Below are positions 9,915-20,357 of a stretch of 64,000 nt of DNA, in pieces. Every line of letters starts with the position of its first letter. Positions within the stretch are counted from its first letter, which is position 1. The notes beneath the pieces were generated by a model. It saw only the letters and a program-made list of their open reading frames with translations, made no database searches and was not told the origin of the DNA. The stretch lies in assembly GCA_009379955.1 (NCBI GenBank), contig WHST01000001.1:115846-179845 (forward strand), in the 5' to 3' direction. This DNA comes from Streptosporangiales bacterium (lineage in GTDB: Bacteria; Actinomycetota; Actinomycetes; Streptosporangiales; WHST01). The translations under genes were made by a program, and so were the position numbers.

Positions 9915-11450
9915 TCAGGGCCGGCGCCAGCTGCGGCCGTCGCGCGCGAGCATCTGGTGGGCCGACTCGGGTCCCCAGCCGCCGGACGGGTACGGATCGG
10001 GTCTGGCCCTCGAGGCCCAGTGCTCCTCGATCGGGTCGAGGATCTGCCAGGACAGCTCGACCTCTTCGTGCCGCGGGAACAGCGGCGGGTCACCGAGCAG
10101 CACGTCGAGCAGCAACCGCTCGTACGCCTCGGGGCTCGCCTCGGTGAACGACTCGCCGTACGCGAAGTCCATGTTGACGTCGCGGACCTCCATCGCCGTG
10201 CCCGGCACCTTCGAGCCGAACCTGACGGTGACGCCCTCGTCCGGCTGCACCCGGATCACGATCGCGTTGTGGCCGAGCTCCTCGGTGGCGGTCTCGGCGA
10301 ACGGGAGGTGCGGTGCGCGGTGCAGCTCGAGTGCGATCTCGGTCACCCGGCGGGCCAGCCGCTTGCCGGTGCGGAGGTAGAACGGCACGCCCGCCCACCG
10401 GCGGGTGTCGACCTCGAGGCGCACCGCCGCGTACGTCTCGGTGGTCGAGCTCCGCGTGATGCCCTCCTCCTGGAGGTAGCCGCCGACCTGCACGCCGCCC
10501 TGCCAGCCCGCCGCGTACTGACCCCGCGCGGTGTGCAGGTCGAGGCGCGCCGGCAGCTTGACCGCGCTGAGCGCCTTCTCCTTCTCCATCCGCAGGTCGC
10601 GGGCGTCGAAGGAGATGGGCTCCTCCATCGCGACCAGGGCGAGCAACTGCAGCAGGTGGTTCTGGATGACGTCGCGCGCGGCGCCGATGCCGTCGTAGTA
10701 GCCGGCGCGGCCGCCGATGCCGATGTCCTCGGCCATGGTGATCTGTACGTTGTCGACGTAGTTGCGGTTCCAGATCGGCTCGAACATCGTGTTGGCGAAC
10801 CGCAGGGCGAGGATGTTCTGGACGGTCTCCTTGCCCAGGTAGTGGTCGATGCGGAAGACCGAGTCGGGCGGGAACACGGCGTCGACGGTGCGGTTGAGGT
10901 CGCGTGCGGACTCGAGGTCGTGGCCGAACGGCTTCTCGATGACGACGCGCCGCCAGCCGGTGCCCTGGTCGGCGAGTCCCGACGACTTCAGCTGCTCGAC
11001 CGTACGCGGGAAGAGCCCGGGCGGCACCGAGAGGTAGAACGCGTGGTTGCCGCGGGTGCCGCGCTCGCGGTCGAGGTCGTCGACGGTCTCGCGCAACCGC
11101 TCGAACGACGGGTCGTCGCCGAGCTCACCCGGCACGAACCGGCAGCCGTCGGCGAGCTGCTGCCAGACCGTCTCGCGGAACGGGGTGCGGGAGTGTGCCT
11201 TGACCGCGTCGTGCACGATCTTGGTGAAGTCCTGACGCTCCCAGTCACGCCTGGCGAACCCCACCAGCGCGAAGCCCGGCGGCAGCAGGCCGCGGTTGGC
11301 CAGGTCGTAGATCGCCGGCATCAGCTTCTTGCGTGACAGGTCGCCGGTGACCCCGAAGATCACCAGGCCGCAGGGACCCGCGACCTGCGGCAGCCGCCGG
11401 TCTCGCTGGTCGCGAAGCGGGTTGGTCCACTGCGTGCGGGCAAGGCTCAC
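9915..11450 (-). CDS. zwf: Glucose-6-phosphate 1-dehydrogenase
   Basis: Oxidises glucose 6-phosphate to 6-phosphogluconolactone with NADP+. The 511-residue product has the Rossmann segment FGVTGDLSRKKLMPA, VIEKPFGHDLESA and the active-site RIDHYLGKETVQN with its catalytic His and Lys, and it ends with the usual dehydrogenase C-terminal domain (SWQILDPIEEHW). Start ATG 11450 is 24 bases after the pgi stop. It forms a functional unit with opcA and pgl downstream. Confidence 0.96.
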   Translation of the reverse strand: MSLARTQWTNPLRDQRDRRLPQVAGPCGLVIFGVTGDLSRKKLMPAIYDLANRGLLPPGFALVGFARRDWERQDFTKIVHDAVKAHSRTPFRETVWQQLADGCRFVPGELGDDPSFERLRETVDDLDRERGTRGNHAFYLSVPPGLFPRTVEQLKSSGLADQGTGWRRVVIEKPFGHDLESARDLNRTVDAVFPPDSVFRIDHYLGKETVQNILALRFANTMFEPIWNRNYVDNVQITMAEDIGIGGRAGYYDGIGAARDVIQNHLLQLLALVAMEEPISFDARDLRMEKEKALSAVKLPARLDLHTARGQYAAGWQGGVQVGGYLQEEGITRSSTTETYAAVRLEVDTRRWAGVPFYLRTGKRLARRVTEIALELHRAPHLPFAETATEELGHNAIVIRVQPDEGVTVRFGSKVPGTAMEVRDVNMDFAYGESFTEASPEAYERLLLDVLLGDPPLFPRHEEVELSWQILDPIEEHWASRARPDPYPSGGWGPESAHQMLARDGRSWRRP

Positions 11451-11474
11451 GAGTGCTCCGTCTCGGCAGTGTGC

Positions 11475-13094
11475 TCAGCCGATGGCGGCGAGCAGTTGGC
11501 GTAGGCCCGTGGTGCGGTAGGTCAGGTGCAACCGGACGACGGGGAATCCCTTGTCGTGCAGGACGTCGTAGTCGCCGGCCGCCTGCGCGGCGATGAGGCG
11601 GCCGAACGTGTACGGCCGGTCGGGCACGTCGAGGTCGGTGTCGACGGCTCCGGTGATCTCCAGGAACCCGCCGTTCGGGTGACCGCCCTTGTGGTACTGG
11701 CCGGTCGAGTGCAGGAAGCGCGGGCCCCAGCCGAACGTGACCTGGACGCCGAGCCGCTCCGCCAGGGCGACGCGCAGTCGCTCGGCCTCGGCGTCGCCGA
11801 CCCGGTCGAGGTACGCGAGCACGGCGAGGTAGCCGCGGTCGGGGACCCGGCCGGCCAGCGCGTCGACCGCCTCGCGCAGGGTGCGTGCACCGGCGAGCAG
11901 GTCGGCGTCGGCGTAGACCTCGACGGCGCCGTCGACGAGCGCGGGTGCGGCGGCGCCGTCCGGCGCGGGTTCGTCGAGCAGCTCGCGTGTCCGCTTCTTC
12001 GCCTCCTCGACGTTGGGCTGGTCGAACGGGTCGATGCCGATGACGCGGCCCGCGACCACGACCGCGGTCTCCCAGAGCAGCATCAGGGCGCCGAGCGGTC
12101 CGGCCGTCGACACGTGGTCGACCCGGGGGACCCTGAGGCCGATCGCGACGGGCGTGCAGTCGTCGCCGGCGTTGCGCCACCCGGGCCCGGCGACCCCGCC
12201 GGCGTCGACGGGCAGGAGCCCGCGTCCCTCCTTGCCGGTGGACTCGGCGACGAGCTGCTCGGTCCACGCGGCGAAGCCGGGCAGGTCGGAGCCGTGGTCG
12301 CCGAGGACGACCTTCTCGCGTCCCGCCTCGTGCGCGCCGCCGAGCACCGCGCCGAGGACGAGCGCCGGGTTGTCCGCGGAGTCCTCGGCGAGCGTGGCCA
12401 TCGCGTCCTCGGCGTCGTCGAGGAGCTGCGACACGTCGGCGCCGGCGAGGCCGGCGGGCACCAGCCCGAAGGCGGTGAGTGCGCTGTACCTGCCGCCGAC
12501 GTTCGGGTCGGCGAGGAAGGTCCTGCGGTAGCCCTCGCGTTCGGCGAGCTCGGCGAGTGGCGACCCGGGGTCGGTCACGACGACGATCCTGCTCGCGGCG
12601 TCGATGCCGGCCTCGGTGAACGCCTGGACGTATGCGCGGCGCTGGCTGTCGGTCTCGACGGTGCCGCCGGACTTGCTCGACACCACGACGACGGTGCGGT
12701 CGAGCCGCTCCTCCAGCGCGCGCCGGACCACACCGGGGTCGGTGCTGTCGAGGACCGTCAGCTCGACGTCGGCCGCCGCCGTGATCACCTCGGGCGCGAG
12801 CGAGGACCCGCCCATGCCGCACAGCACGACGCGGTCGATCCCGTCCGCGCGCAGCGAGGCGCGCAGGGCGTCGATCTCGGCGAGCAGTGGACGGGACGTG
12901 CGCGCCAGATCGACCCAGCCGAGCCTGACCGACGCCTCGGACTCGGCCGCCTCGCCCCACAGTGTGGTGTCCTTCGCGGCGACACGGCTCGCGACCTTGT
13001 CGCGCACGAGCCGGTCGAGGACGTCGGCGTACGCCGGGCCCTGGACGGTGACCGTGAGGCCGGGGTCGGAGGAGACGCCGGGGCTGACGCTCAT
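11475..13094 (-). CDS. pgi: Glucose-6-phosphate isomerase
   Basis: Interconverts glucose 6-phosphate and fructose 6-phosphate. The 539-residue protein starts at ATG 13094, overlapping the tal stop by four bases (ATGA). Two SIS domains are visible: [12 protein letters not shown] with STDPG, then [10 protein letters not shown] in the first, and [19 protein letters not shown] in the second. [15 protein letters not shown] near the C-terminus is a hallmark of the longer actinobacterial form, which is sometimes found fused or linked to transaldolase. Here tal and pgi are separate but coupled. Confidence 0.93.
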   Translation of the reverse strand: MSVSPGVSSDPGLTVTVQGPAYADVLDRLVRDKVASRVAAKDTTLWGEAAESEASVRLGWVDLARTSRPLLAEIDALRASLRADGIDRVVLCGMGGSSLAPEVITAAADVELTVLDSTDPGVVRRALEERLDRTVVVVSSKSGGTVETDSQRRAYVQAFTEAGIDAASRIVVVTDPGSPLAELAEREGYRRTFLADPNVGGRYSALTAFGLVPAGLAGADVSQLLDDAEDAMATLAEDSADNPALVLGAVLGGAHEAGREKVVLGDHGSDLPGFAAWTEQLVAESTGKEGRGLLPVDAGGVAGPGWRNAGDDCTPVAIGLRVPRVDHVSTAGPLGALMLLWETAVVVAGRVIGIDPFDQPNVEEAKKRTRELLDEPAPDGAAAPALVDGAVEVYADADLLAGARTLREAVDALAGRVPDRGYLAVLAYLDRVGDAEAERLRVALAERLGVQVTFGWGPRFLHSTGQYHKGGHPNGGFLEITGAVDTDLDVPDRPYTFGRLIAAQAAGDYDVLHDKGFPVVRLHLTYRTTGLRQLLAAIG

Positions 13095-14212
13095 GTGGCG
13101 GTATCCGGCGCGAGGCGTCGGAGCTCCGCGGTGACGGCGTCGATCAGCTCGTTCCAGGAGGTGGCGAACTTCTCCACCCCCTCCTCCTCGAGCACCCGGA
13201 CGACGTCGTCGTAGGAGATGCCGATGTCGTCGAGGGCGCGGAGCGCGGACCTCGCGTCGTCGTAGTGAGCGCGCACGGAGTCGCCGGTCACCATGCCGTG
13301 GTCGGCGGTCGCGTGGATCGTCGCCTCGGGCATCGTGTTGACGACGCCGGGCGCGATGAGCTCGTCGACGTAGATGGTGTCGGGCATCGACGGGTCCTTG
13401 GTGCTCGTCGACGCCCACAGCGGACGCTGCGGACGGGCACCGGCGGCGCCGAGCGCCTGCCAGCGCTCGCTGCCGAACTTCTGCTCGTACAGCTCGTACG
13501 CGAGCCGCGCGTTCGCGATCGCCGCCTTGCCCTTCAGCGCGTTGGCCGCGTCGCCGCCGATCTTGTCGAGGCGCTTGTCGACCTCGGTGTCGACCCGGCT
13601 GACGAAGAACGACGCCACCGAGCCGATGAGCGAGAGATCGCGGCCGACCTTGCGCGCACGCTCGAGACCCTCGAAGAACGCGTCGATCACGTCGCCGTAG
13701 CGGTCGAGCGAGAAGATCAGCGTGACGTTGATGCTGATGCCCTCGGCGAGGCACTGGCTGATCGCGGGCAGGCTCTCCACCGTGGCCGGGATCTTGATGA
13801 ACAGGTTGGGCCGGTCGACCAGCCACCACAGCTGCCGCGCCTCGGCGATGGTGGCCTCGGTGTCGCCGGCGAGACGGGGGTCGACCTCGATCGAGACCCG
13901 GCCGTCGACGCCCGCCGTGGAGTCGTAGACCGGACGCAGCACGTCGCACGCCCAGCGGATGTCGTACGTCGTGATCATCCGCAGCGCCTCGCCGACGTCG
14001 ACGCGGCGGGCCGCGAGGTCACGGGTCTGGTCGTCGTACTTGTCGGACCCGGTGATCGCCTTCTGGAAGATCGTCGGGTTGCTCGTCACGCCGACGACGT
14101 GCTGGTCCTGCACGAGCTCGGCCAGGTTGCCGGAGGCGAGCCGCTCCCGCGAGACGTCGTCCAGCCAGATCGCGACGCCCTCCGCGGACAGCCGCGCCAG
14201 GATCTCACTCAT
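13091..14212 (-). CDS. tal: Transaldolase
   Basis: Moves a dihydroxyacetone unit between sugar phosphates in the non-oxidative pentose phosphate pathway. The 373-residue protein has [13 protein letters not shown] at the N-terminus, the Schiff-base lysine in [12 protein letters not shown], and [19 protein letters not shown] near the C-terminus, as in the actinobacterial transaldolase class. It follows tkt by 34 bases and overlaps pgi by four bases. Confidence 0.95.
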   Translation of the reverse strand: MSEILARLSAEGVAIWLDDVSRERLASGNLAELVQDQHVVGVTSNPTIFQKAITGSDKYDDQTRDLAARRVDVGEALRMITTYDIRWACDVLRPVYDSTAGVDGRVSIEVDPRLAGDTEATIAEARQLWWLVDRPNLFIKIPATVESLPAISQCLAEGISINVTLIFSLDRYGDVIDAFFEGLERARKVGRDLSLIGSVASFFVSRVDTEVDKRLDKIGGDAANALKGKAAIANARLAYELYEQKFGSERWQALGAAGARPQRPLWASTSTKDPSMPDTIYVDELIAPGVVNTMPEATIHATADHGMVTGDSVRAHYDDARSALRALDDIGISYDDVVRVLEEEGVEKFATSWNELIDAVTAELRRLAPDTAT

Positions 14213-14246
14213 CGTCTGCTCCTCCTCGCGGTCGCGGGCACACGCG

Positions 14247-16295
14247 CTAGGCCCTCGACCTCTCCATGCTGGAATGTGCGGCCGCCACCACGCGCTCGGC
14301 GGTGAGGCCGTACTGCTCGTACAGGGTCTGGTAGTCGGCCGACGCGCCGTAGTGCTCCAGGCTCACACACTCGCCGGTGCCGCCGACGATCTCGTGCCAG
14401 CCCTGCGCGACCCCGGCCTCGATCGAGACGCGCGCGCGGACGGCCGGCGGGAACACCGTGTCGCGGTACGCCTGGTCCTGCTCCTTGAACCACTCGACGC
14501 AGGGCATCGACACCACCCGGGTGGGCGTGCCCTCGACCTGCAGCCGCTCGCGGGCCGCCAGCGCGATCTGCACCTCGCTGCCGGTGCCGACGACGACGAC
14601 CTCGGGCAGGCCGCCCTCGGCGTCGGCGAGCACGTAGCCGCCGCGGGCCACGCCCTCCGCGGACGCCATGCCCGCGCCGGGGGACCTGTCGAAGACCGGG
14701 ACGTTCTGCCGGGTGAGCAGGAGACCGGCGGGCCGGTCGGTGTGCTCCAGCACCGTGCGCCACGCGATCGCGGTCTCGTTGGCGTCGGCCGGCCGGACGA
14801 CGTCGAGGCCGGGGATCGCGCGCAGCGCGGCGAAGTGCTCGATCGGCTGGTGGGTCGGGCCGTCCTCGCCGAGACCGACGGAGTCGTGGGTCCAGACGTA
14901 GATCGCCGGGATGCCCATCAACGCCGCGAGGCGGACCGAGCCGCGCATGTAGTCGCTGAAGGTGAGGAAGGTGCCGCCGTAGGGGCGGGTGAGACCGGCC
15001 AGGCAGATGCCGCTCAGCGCGGCACCCATCGCATGCTCGCGGACGCCGAAGTGGATGTTGCGGCCGTAGGGCGACTCGGGGAGGAACCGCGGCTCGCCCT
15101 TGATGTCGGTGTTGTTGGAGCCGGTGAGGTCGGCGGAGCCGCCCCACAACTCGGGGAGCACCGGGGCGAGCGCGTTGATGACCGCGCCGGACGCCTTGCG
15201 CGTCGCGACGGCCTTGCCCGCCTCGAACGTCGGGAGGCTGTCGGTCCAGCCGTTCGGCAGCCGGCGCGCGACGAGCCGGTCGAGCTCGGCGGCGCGGTCG
15301 GCGTCGGCCTCGCGCCAGGCGACGTAGCGCTTGTCCCACTCGGCGCGCAGCTCGCGACCGCGGTCGGCGACCTGCCTTGCGTGGGCGAGCACGTCGTCGG
15401 GCACGTCGAACGTCTTCGCCGGGTCGAAGCCGAGGATCTCCTTGGTCGCCGCGACCTCGCCGGCGCCGAGCGCCGAGCCGTGGGCCGGGCCGGTGTTCTG
15501 CGCGTTGGGCGCGGGCCACGCGATGATCGACCGCACGCTGATCAGCGACGGACGCTCGGTCTCGTCGCGGGCGGCGACGAGCGCGTCGTGCACGGCCTGG
15601 ACGTCGTTGACGTCGTCGAGGGTCTGGGTGTGCCAGCCGTACGCGGCGTACCTGGCCGCCACGTCCTCGCTGAACGCGACGTCGGTGTTGCCGTCGATGG
15701 AGATGTGGTTGTCGTCGTACAGGACCACGAGGTTGCCGAGTCGCTGGTGACCGGCGAGGCTCGACGCCTCGCTCGCGACGCCCTCCTGCATGTCGCCGTC
15801 GGAGGCGAACACCCAGACCGTGTGGTCGAGGATGCCGTCGCCGGCCGCCGCGTCGGCGTCGAGCATGCCGCGCACGCGACGCGCGCCCATCGCCATGCCG
15901 ACCGCGGTGCTGATGCCCTGGCCGAGTGGACCCGTGGTGGTCTCGACGCCGGCCGTGTGGCCGTACTCCGGGTGTCCGGGCGTGAGGCTGCCCCACCGCC
16001 GGTACGCCTTGAGGTCATCGAGGGTGAGGCCGTACCCGGAGAGGAAGAGCTGGATGTACAGGGTGAGGCTGCTGTGCCCGCACGACAGGACGAACCGGTC
16101 GCGGCCGAGCCACTCGGGATCGGACGGGTCGTGCCTGAGGAGTCGCTGGTAGAGCAGGTAGGCGGCCGGTGCGAGGCTCATCGCCGTGCCCGGGTGGCCG
16201 TTGCCGACCTGTTCGACGGCGTCCATCGCCAGGACGCGGACGACATCGACGGCCCTGGCGTCGAGATCGGTCCACTCCAGCTTCACCTCGGTCAT
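14247..16295 (-). CDS. tkt: Transketolase
   Basis: Thiamine diphosphate enzyme transferring two-carbon ketol units in the non-oxidative pentose phosphate pathway. The 682-residue protein has [13 protein letters not shown], the cofactor motif [13 protein letters not shown]...NN-type ([10 protein letters not shown]), the pyrimidine domain GVREHAMGA, and a C-terminal [17 protein letters not shown]. It is the first gene of the pentose phosphate operon. A TAGGCT -10-like element lies at 16325-16330 on the minus strand, about 30 bases upstream, with GGGAGGAAGGAG as ribosome-binding region. Confidence 0.96.
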   Translation of the reverse strand: MTEVKLEWTDLDARAVDVVRVLAMDAVEQVGNGHPGTAMSLAPAAYLLYQRLLRHDPSDPEWLGRDRFVLSCGHSSLTLYIQLFLSGYGLTLDDLKAYRRWGSLTPGHPEYGHTAGVETTTGPLGQGISTAVGMAMGARRVRGMLDADAAAGDGILDHTVWVFASDGDMQEGVASEASSLAGHQRLGNLVVLYDDNHISIDGNTDVAFSEDVAARYAAYGWHTQTLDDVNDVQAVHDALVAARDETERPSLISVRSIIAWPAPNAQNTGPAHGSALGAGEVAATKEILGFDPAKTFDVPDDVLAHARQVADRGRELRAEWDKRYVAWREADADRAAELDRLVARRLPNGWTDSLPTFEAGKAVATRKASGAVINALAPVLPELWGGSADLTGSNNTDIKGEPRFLPESPYGRNIHFGVREHAMGAALSGICLAGLTRPYGGTFLTFSDYMRGSVRLAALMGIPAIYVWTHDSVGLGEDGPTHQPIEHFAALRAIPGLDVVRPADANETAIAWRTVLEHTDRPAGLLLTRQNVPVFDRSPGAGMASAEGVARGGYVLADAEGGLPEVVVVGTGSEVQIALAARERLQVEGTPTRVVSMPCVEWFKEQDQAYRDTVFPPAVRARVSIEAGVAQGWHEIVGGTGECVSLEHYGASADYQTLYEQYGLTAERVVAAAHSSMERSRA

Positions 16296-16506
16296 GCGGC
16301 TCCTTCCTCCCGTTCACCACCTCGAGCCTATCCCCGCGCGAGGGGTACGAAGCAGAACCTTCCCACCCGTGGCCGGCCCATGCTCAGGGGGGTCGCAGCG
16401 ACTCGCTGACCCTCACCGGGGTGTGGCGGTGACGGAGCACTAGAGTGACCTCGCCACTGTCCGTCCGAACGTTTGAGGTATGCGTGGTCCGCCCCGAGGC
16501 TCACTC

Positions 16507-17451
16507 GTGACCGCTGTCACGAGCCGTCCACCGGCTCTCGACTCCGTCGAACGGGCGCCCCGGACGTTCGCGACGACGCTTCGTGCGTACGTCGGCCTCA
16601 CCAAGCCGCGCATCATCGAGCTGCTGCTGATCACCACCGTCCCCGTGATGTTCCTCGCGGCCCGCGGCGTGCCGCCGCTGTGGCCGGTGGTCGCGACGCT
16701 CATCGGCGGCACGCTGTCGGCCGGCAGCGCCAACGCGCTGAACTGCTACATCGACCGTGACATCGACATGGCGATGCGCCGCACCAGGCGCCGCCCGCTG
16801 CCGTCGGCGTCGGTGACGCCGCGTGAGGCGCTCGTCTTCGGCACGGTGCTCGGCATCGTGTCCACGGTCTGGCTGGCGCTGGCGGTCAACCCGCTCTCGG
16901 CGTGGCTGGCGCTCGGCGCCAACCTCTTCTACGTCTTCGGCTACTCGCTCCTGCTCAAGCGGCGCACGTCCGCCAACATCGTCTGGGGCGGGATCGCCGG
17001 CTGCTTCCCGACCCTCATCGGCTGGACGGCGATCACCGGTCGGCTCTCGCTCGCCCCGGTGGCGCTCTTCCTCGTGGTGTTCTTCTGGACCCCGCCGCAC
17101 ACCTGGGCGCTGGCGATCCGTTACCGCGACGACTACGCGACCGCGGGCGTGCCCATGCTCCCCGCCGTCGCTCCCGCACGGACCGTCGCCTGGCGCATCC
17201 TGGTGTACAGCGTCCTGACCGTGGCAGCCTCGCTGCTGCTCTGGCCGCTGGCGCACACCGGTCCCGTCTACGTCATCGCGGCAGCAGTGCTCGGCGTCGT
17301 CCTCCTCGTCGAGGCGGGCAACCTGCTGCGCCGGGCGTGGGCGAACGGCGACAACGCCGCCCTGCTCAAGCCGATGCGTCTCTTCCACTGGTCGAACATG
17401 TACGTCGCGCTGCTCTTCGTCGCGGTGGCGGTCGATGCGCTCCTGCGCTGA
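16507..17451 (+). CDS. ctaB: Haem O synthase (protohaem IX farnesyltransferase)
   Basis: Membrane prenyltransferase that adds a farnesyl group to haem B, the first step to haem A for cytochrome oxidase. GTG 16507 has GAGG seven bases upstream; an ATG at 16480 would add nine residues but has poor spacing. The 314-residue UbiA-family protein has seven to nine hydrophobic helices, the first Asp-rich motif [18 protein letters not shown] and the second loop motif [14 protein letters not shown]. It diverges from tkt across 211 bases; nothing beyond promoter-like elements is seen there. ctaA lies about 4 kb downstream. Confidence 0.94.
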   Translation: MTAVTSRPPALDSVERAPRTFATTLRAYVGLTKPRIIELLLITTVPVMFLAARGVPPLWPVVATLIGGTLSAGSANALNCYIDRDIDMAMRRTRRRPLPSASVTPREALVFGTVLGIVSTVWLALAVNPLSAWLALGANLFYVFGYSLLLKRRTSANIVWGGIAGCFPTLIGWTAITGRLSLAPVALFLVVFFWTPPHTWALAIRYRDDYATAGVPMLPAVAPARTVAWRILVYSVLTVAASLLLWPLAHTGPVYVIAAAVLGVVLLVEAGNLLRRAWANGDNAALLKPMRLFHWSNMYVALLFVAVAVDALLR

Positions 17452-17515
17452 ACGAGCTCCCAAGCGGGGACGGCTCGCCGGCGACGGGTGTGGCGCCGCT
17501 GCGCCGGGGGAGGGC

Positions 17516-17521
17516 TAGGCT
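17516..17521 (+). promoter_or_regulatory. -10 element for a leaderless prsW-like transcript
   Basis: TAGGCT ends 8 bases before ATG 17530, a spacing that would place the transcription start at or next to the start codon. No ribosome-binding site is present. The same arrangement recurs before several other genes here. Confidence 0.4.
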
Positions 17522-17529
17522 TCCCAGCC

Positions 17530-19029
17530 ATGACTACGAGCTCATGGGTGAGGGAGACGCTCGAGGGGCGTGCGGGGCGTCCGCGCAGGCCCGTCCTCGG
17601 CGTCCTCGGGTGGTGCGGTGTCGGAGTGTGCGGGCTCCTCGCCCTCGGCTACGTGTTCCTCGCCGGCGGACCTGGTGGGTTCATCCTCGGGCTGCTCTTC
17701 GCCCTGCTGCCGGTGCCGCTGCTGGTCTTCGCGATCCTCAGCCTCGACCGGCTCGAGCCGGAGCCGACGCGCAACCTGGTGCTCACGTTCGCCTGGGGCG
17801 CCGCGGTCTCGATCGCCATCGCGCTCGCGCTCGGCATCCCGCTCAACCTGGTGTCCGACGCACCGCTGTGGGGCCTGTCGGTCGTCGCGCCGTTCACCGA
17901 GGAGCTCGCCAAGGGCGCGATCATCTTCATCATCCTGCACGTGCGGAAGACCGAGCTCGACGGCCCGACCGACGGGATCATCTACGCCGGCATGGTGGGC
18001 CTGGGTTTCGCATTCACCGAGAACATCATGTACTACGGCATGGCGCTCAACGAAGGAGCGGGCAACCTCGTCGGCACGTTCGTGATGCGCGGGATCTTCT
18101 CCCCGCTCGCGCACCCGCTGTTCACCGCCGCGACCGGCATCGCGCTGGGATATGCGGCGCTCAAGCGCGACACGGCGATGCGCTGGGTGCTGCCGATCGG
18201 CGGGCTCATCGTCGCGATGATCCTGCACGGCGCCTGGAACGGTCTCAGCACCCTGTTCAGCATCTTCGGACTGGCGTTCGTGTACTTCTGCCTCATGGTC
18301 CCGATGCTCGTCGCGTGCATCCTCATCGCGTACTTCGACCGCAAGCGGGTACTGCGCTCGATGACCACCCACCTGCCGGCGTACGTGCCCGCGGGCATCT
18401 TCGCCCACGACGAGGTCGGCCTGCTGTCGACGATGAAGTCGCGCCGCAAGATGCGCCACCTGATGCGCGACTACCAGCAGGCCGCGACCGAGCTGGCGAT
18501 GCTCGACGACCATGCCGCGCGGGGCACCGCGGGCGCGGAGTACGGCCCGCGGCGCGAGGCGCTCGTCCGCATCCTGATGATGTGCAAGCGGGCGTTCCCC
18601 GGCAACGAGCGGATGGCCCAGAACCTCGCCGAGGTCGAGGGCACCCTGCCGCCGCCCCCGATGCCCAAGCGCCCGGTCGGAGCGCCGATCCCGCCGCAGC
18701 AGGGCCAACGGATGGGGCCGCCCCCCGGATACCCGATGGGCCCGCCCCCGGGTCAGCTGCAGGGCCCGCCGATGGGCCTACCGCCGGGCGGCCCGCAGGG
18801 CCCGCCCCCCGGACCCGGTCCGCAGCCGGGTGGGCCCGGCCCGCAGTACGGCCGGCCACCGGGACCCCCGCAGGGCCCGCCTCCCGGGTACGGGCAGCAG
18901 GGTCCTGTCGGTCCGGGTCCCGGCGGTCCCCAGGGACCGCCCGGTCCCCAGGGACCGCCCGGTCCCCAAGGGCCGCCCTCGAGCGAGCCGCCGGGCCAGC
19001 AGCCCGACCGGTGGCGGCCGGTCTCCTGA
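17530..19029 (+). CDS. PrsW family intramembrane metalloprotease with Pro/Gly-rich tail
   Basis: PrsW-type proteases cleave membrane proteins such as anti-sigma factors. The 499-residue product has about eight hydrophobic helices between residues 25 and 270. They include the paired acidic motif FTEELAKG, FAFTENIMYYG and the histidines of AHPLFTAATG and LHGAWNG, which match the PrsW metal-site motifs. After a basic cytoplasmic region (300-370) a roughly 120-residue Pro/Gly/Gln tail follows (GPPGPQ repeats). Homologues in other groups lack such a tail; it may mediate protein contacts (inference). The target protein is unknown. Confidence 0.85.
   Translation: MTTSSWVRETLEGRAGRPRRPVLGVLGWCGVGVCGLLALGYVFLAGGPGGFILGLLFALLPVPLLVFAILSLDRLEPEPTRNLVLTFAWGAAVSIAIALALGIPLNLVSDAPLWGLSVVAPFTEELAKGAIIFIILHVRKTELDGPTDGIIYAGMVGLGFAFTENIMYYGMALNEGAGNLVGTFVMRGIFSPLAHPLFTAATGIALGYAALKRDTAMRWVLPIGGLIVAMILHGAWNGLSTLFSIFGLAFVYFCLMVPMLVACILIAYFDRKRVLRSMTTHLPAYVPAGIFAHDEVGLLSTMKSRRKMRHLMRDYQQAATELAMLDDHAARGTAGAEYGPRREALVRILMMCKRAFPGNERMAQNLAEVEGTLPPPPMPKRPVGAPIPPQQGQRMGPPPGYPMGPPPGQLQGPPMGLPPGGPQGPPPGPGPQPGGPGPQYGRPPGPPQGPPPGYGQQGPVGPGPGGPQGPPGPQGPPGPQGPPSSEPPGQQPDRWRPVS
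18925..18978 (+). repeat. Three tandem 18-bp repeats inside the PrsW tail
   Basis: GGTCCCCAGGGACCGCCC occurs twice exactly (18925-18942, 18943-18960) and a third time with two changes (18961-18978). Each unit encodes six residues of the GPQGPP type. The unit also contains a GGTCCC/GGGACC inverted repeat. Copy number could vary between strains by slippage. Confidence 0.8.
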
Positions 19030-19054
19030 CATCCGGCCGTCGAGTGCGGGTCGG

Positions 19055-20263
19055 TCACCGGTCGGCGATGGTGTCGGCGCCCGCGTAGTCGGGGAGCTCG
19101 ACGTCCGTCGCGAGGGAGTCGCTGCTCGACACGAGCAGCCGGCGGCCCAGCCGGGTCCGGAACACGGAGTCACGCAGCCACAGCCCGCCGCGGGTGCGCG
19201 GGGCGAGGAACGCGCCCGGGTTCGCGCGCTTCTGCCAGCGCCCGGAGTAGCCACGCATCCGGCGCTCGTACGCGGCGTAGGCGGTGCGGTGGTCGCCGCC
19301 CGCGGCGGCGAGCTCCCCGGCGAGCACGTACGCCCCGACGACGCCGGTGCCCACGCCCATGCCGCCGAGGGTGACGCCCCAGCCGGCGTCGCCGAGCAGC
19401 ACGATCCTGCCGGTGGACCAGTGCGGGACGCTCACGTGGCTGATCGAGTCGAAGTACAGGTCCTCCGCGCGGGTCAGCGACTCGAGCAGGTGGGGAACGT
19501 GCCAGGGCATTCCGGCGAACGCCTCGGTGACGACCTGCTTCTGCCGCTCGACGTCGCGCCATCCGACGTCCAGCCGCGGCGACGCGAACACGACGAGGGC
19601 GCCGGCGCTGGACGGATCGCGGGAGTCGGCGGCGACGCTGGCCATCCGGCCGGGCTCGTTGTACTGCTGCGCGACGGTGTCCACCCCGAGGTCGTTCGGC
19701 AGGTCCCAGCCCGCGAGGTAGTGACCGAGGTGCCGCACGTACCGCGACTCCTCGCCGAACGCGAGACGCCGAACGGTCGAGTGCAGTCCGTCCGCGCCGA
19801 CGACGAGGTCGAAGGTCCGTGGCGCGGCGGTGGCGAACTCGACGTGCACGCCGTCCGCACGCTCGGTCAGGCTCGTGACGGTGTCGCCGAAGAGGAACTC
19901 GACGCGCTCGGCGCACCGCTCGCACAGGACCCGGGACAGGTCGCGGCGGTGGACCTCGACCTCGCCGCCCGCGAACTCCTCGGGCAACCGGAAGATCTCC
20001 CGGCCGTTCTCGTCGACACGGCACATCGCGCCGCCGTGGGTCTGGATCCCGCGGAGCTCGTCGAGGATGCCCATCCTCTCCAGCACGCCCAGGTGCGTCG
20101 GGCCGCGGAAGTCGACGGCGAAGCCGCTCGACCGGAGCGCGGGGGCGATCTCGATCACGGTCGTGTCCGCACCGTACCGGGAGAGCCAGGACGCCACCGC
20201 GGGCCCGGCGACGCCGGCACCGGAGACGAGGACGCGCGTACCGCGCAGGGGAGTGGAGTGCAT
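19055..20263 (-). CDS. FAD-dependent monooxygenase (PheA/TfdB-type)
   Basis: Class A flavoprotein hydroxylase fold, 402 residues. The N-terminus has the FAD dinucleotide motif VSGAGVAGPAVASWL. The second FAD motif is GDAGWGVTLGGMGVGTG, and VGADGLHSTVR is the intermediate DG motif. FAVDFRG near residue 50 is typical of this clade, which includes enzymes acting on aromatic and polyketide substrates, among them tetracycline-inactivating relatives. The substrate cannot be inferred. The divergent TetR gene and the palindrome between them suggest substrate-induced expression. Confidence 0.85.
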   Translation of the reverse strand: MHSTPLRGTRVLVSGAGVAGPAVASWLSRYGADTTVIEIAPALRSSGFAVDFRGPTHLGVLERMGILDELRGIQTHGGAMCRVDENGREIFRLPEEFAGGEVEVHRRDLSRVLCERCAERVEFLFGDTVTSLTERADGVHVEFATAAPRTFDLVVGADGLHSTVRRLAFGEESRYVRHLGHYLAGWDLPNDLGVDTVAQQYNEPGRMASVAADSRDPSSAGALVVFASPRLDVGWRDVERQKQVVTEAFAGMPWHVPHLLESLTRAEDLYFDSISHVSVPHWSTGRIVLLGDAGWGVTLGGMGVGTGVVGAYVLAGELAAAGGDHRTAYAAYERRMRGYSGRWQKRANPGAFLAPRTRGGLWLRDSVFRTRLGRRLLVSSSDSLATDVELPDYAGADTIADR

Positions 20264-20291
20264 GGGTGCCGCTTTTCGATGAGGGTGAGTT

Positions 20292-20328
20292 ACTGTGTCT
20301 ATCGGATACAGTGGACCTTAGACACAGT
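20292..20328. promoter_or_regulatory. Inverted-repeat operator between the monooxygenase and TetR genes
   Basis: ACTGTGTCTA (20292-20301) and TAGACACAGT (20319-20328) are perfect 10-bp inverted repeats with a 17-bp spacer. A further ACAGT at 20308-20312 forms a shorter inverted pair with ACTGT at 20292-20296. The site is in the 94-bp gap between the divergent genes, where TetR proteins normally bind. The region is AT-richer than its surroundings and includes TATCGGAT and TTATCC promoter-like stretches. Confidence 0.7.
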
Positions 20329-20357
20329 TATCCGCCCGTGGCAAGGGAGATGAGCGG

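Noticed and set aside
9081..11336. Long plus-strand open frame (751 codons) across zwf and opcA
   Set aside because: An antisense shadow of GC-rich coding DNA. The minus strand carries clear Zwf and OpcA motifs; the plus frame gives Arg/Asp/Val-rich sequence without domains.
11245..12960. Minus-strand 571-codon frame and an upstream extension of pgi to 13949
   Set aside because: Both overlap tal and pgi in other frames. Family motifs fix tal and pgi at 13091-14212 and 11475-13094.
17441..17470. Possible further copy of the mini-ORF repeat after ctaB (GCTCCTGCGCTGAACGAGC)
   Set aside because: Only a short similarity to the inverted element end, not at a coupled junction and without the ORF; probably chance.
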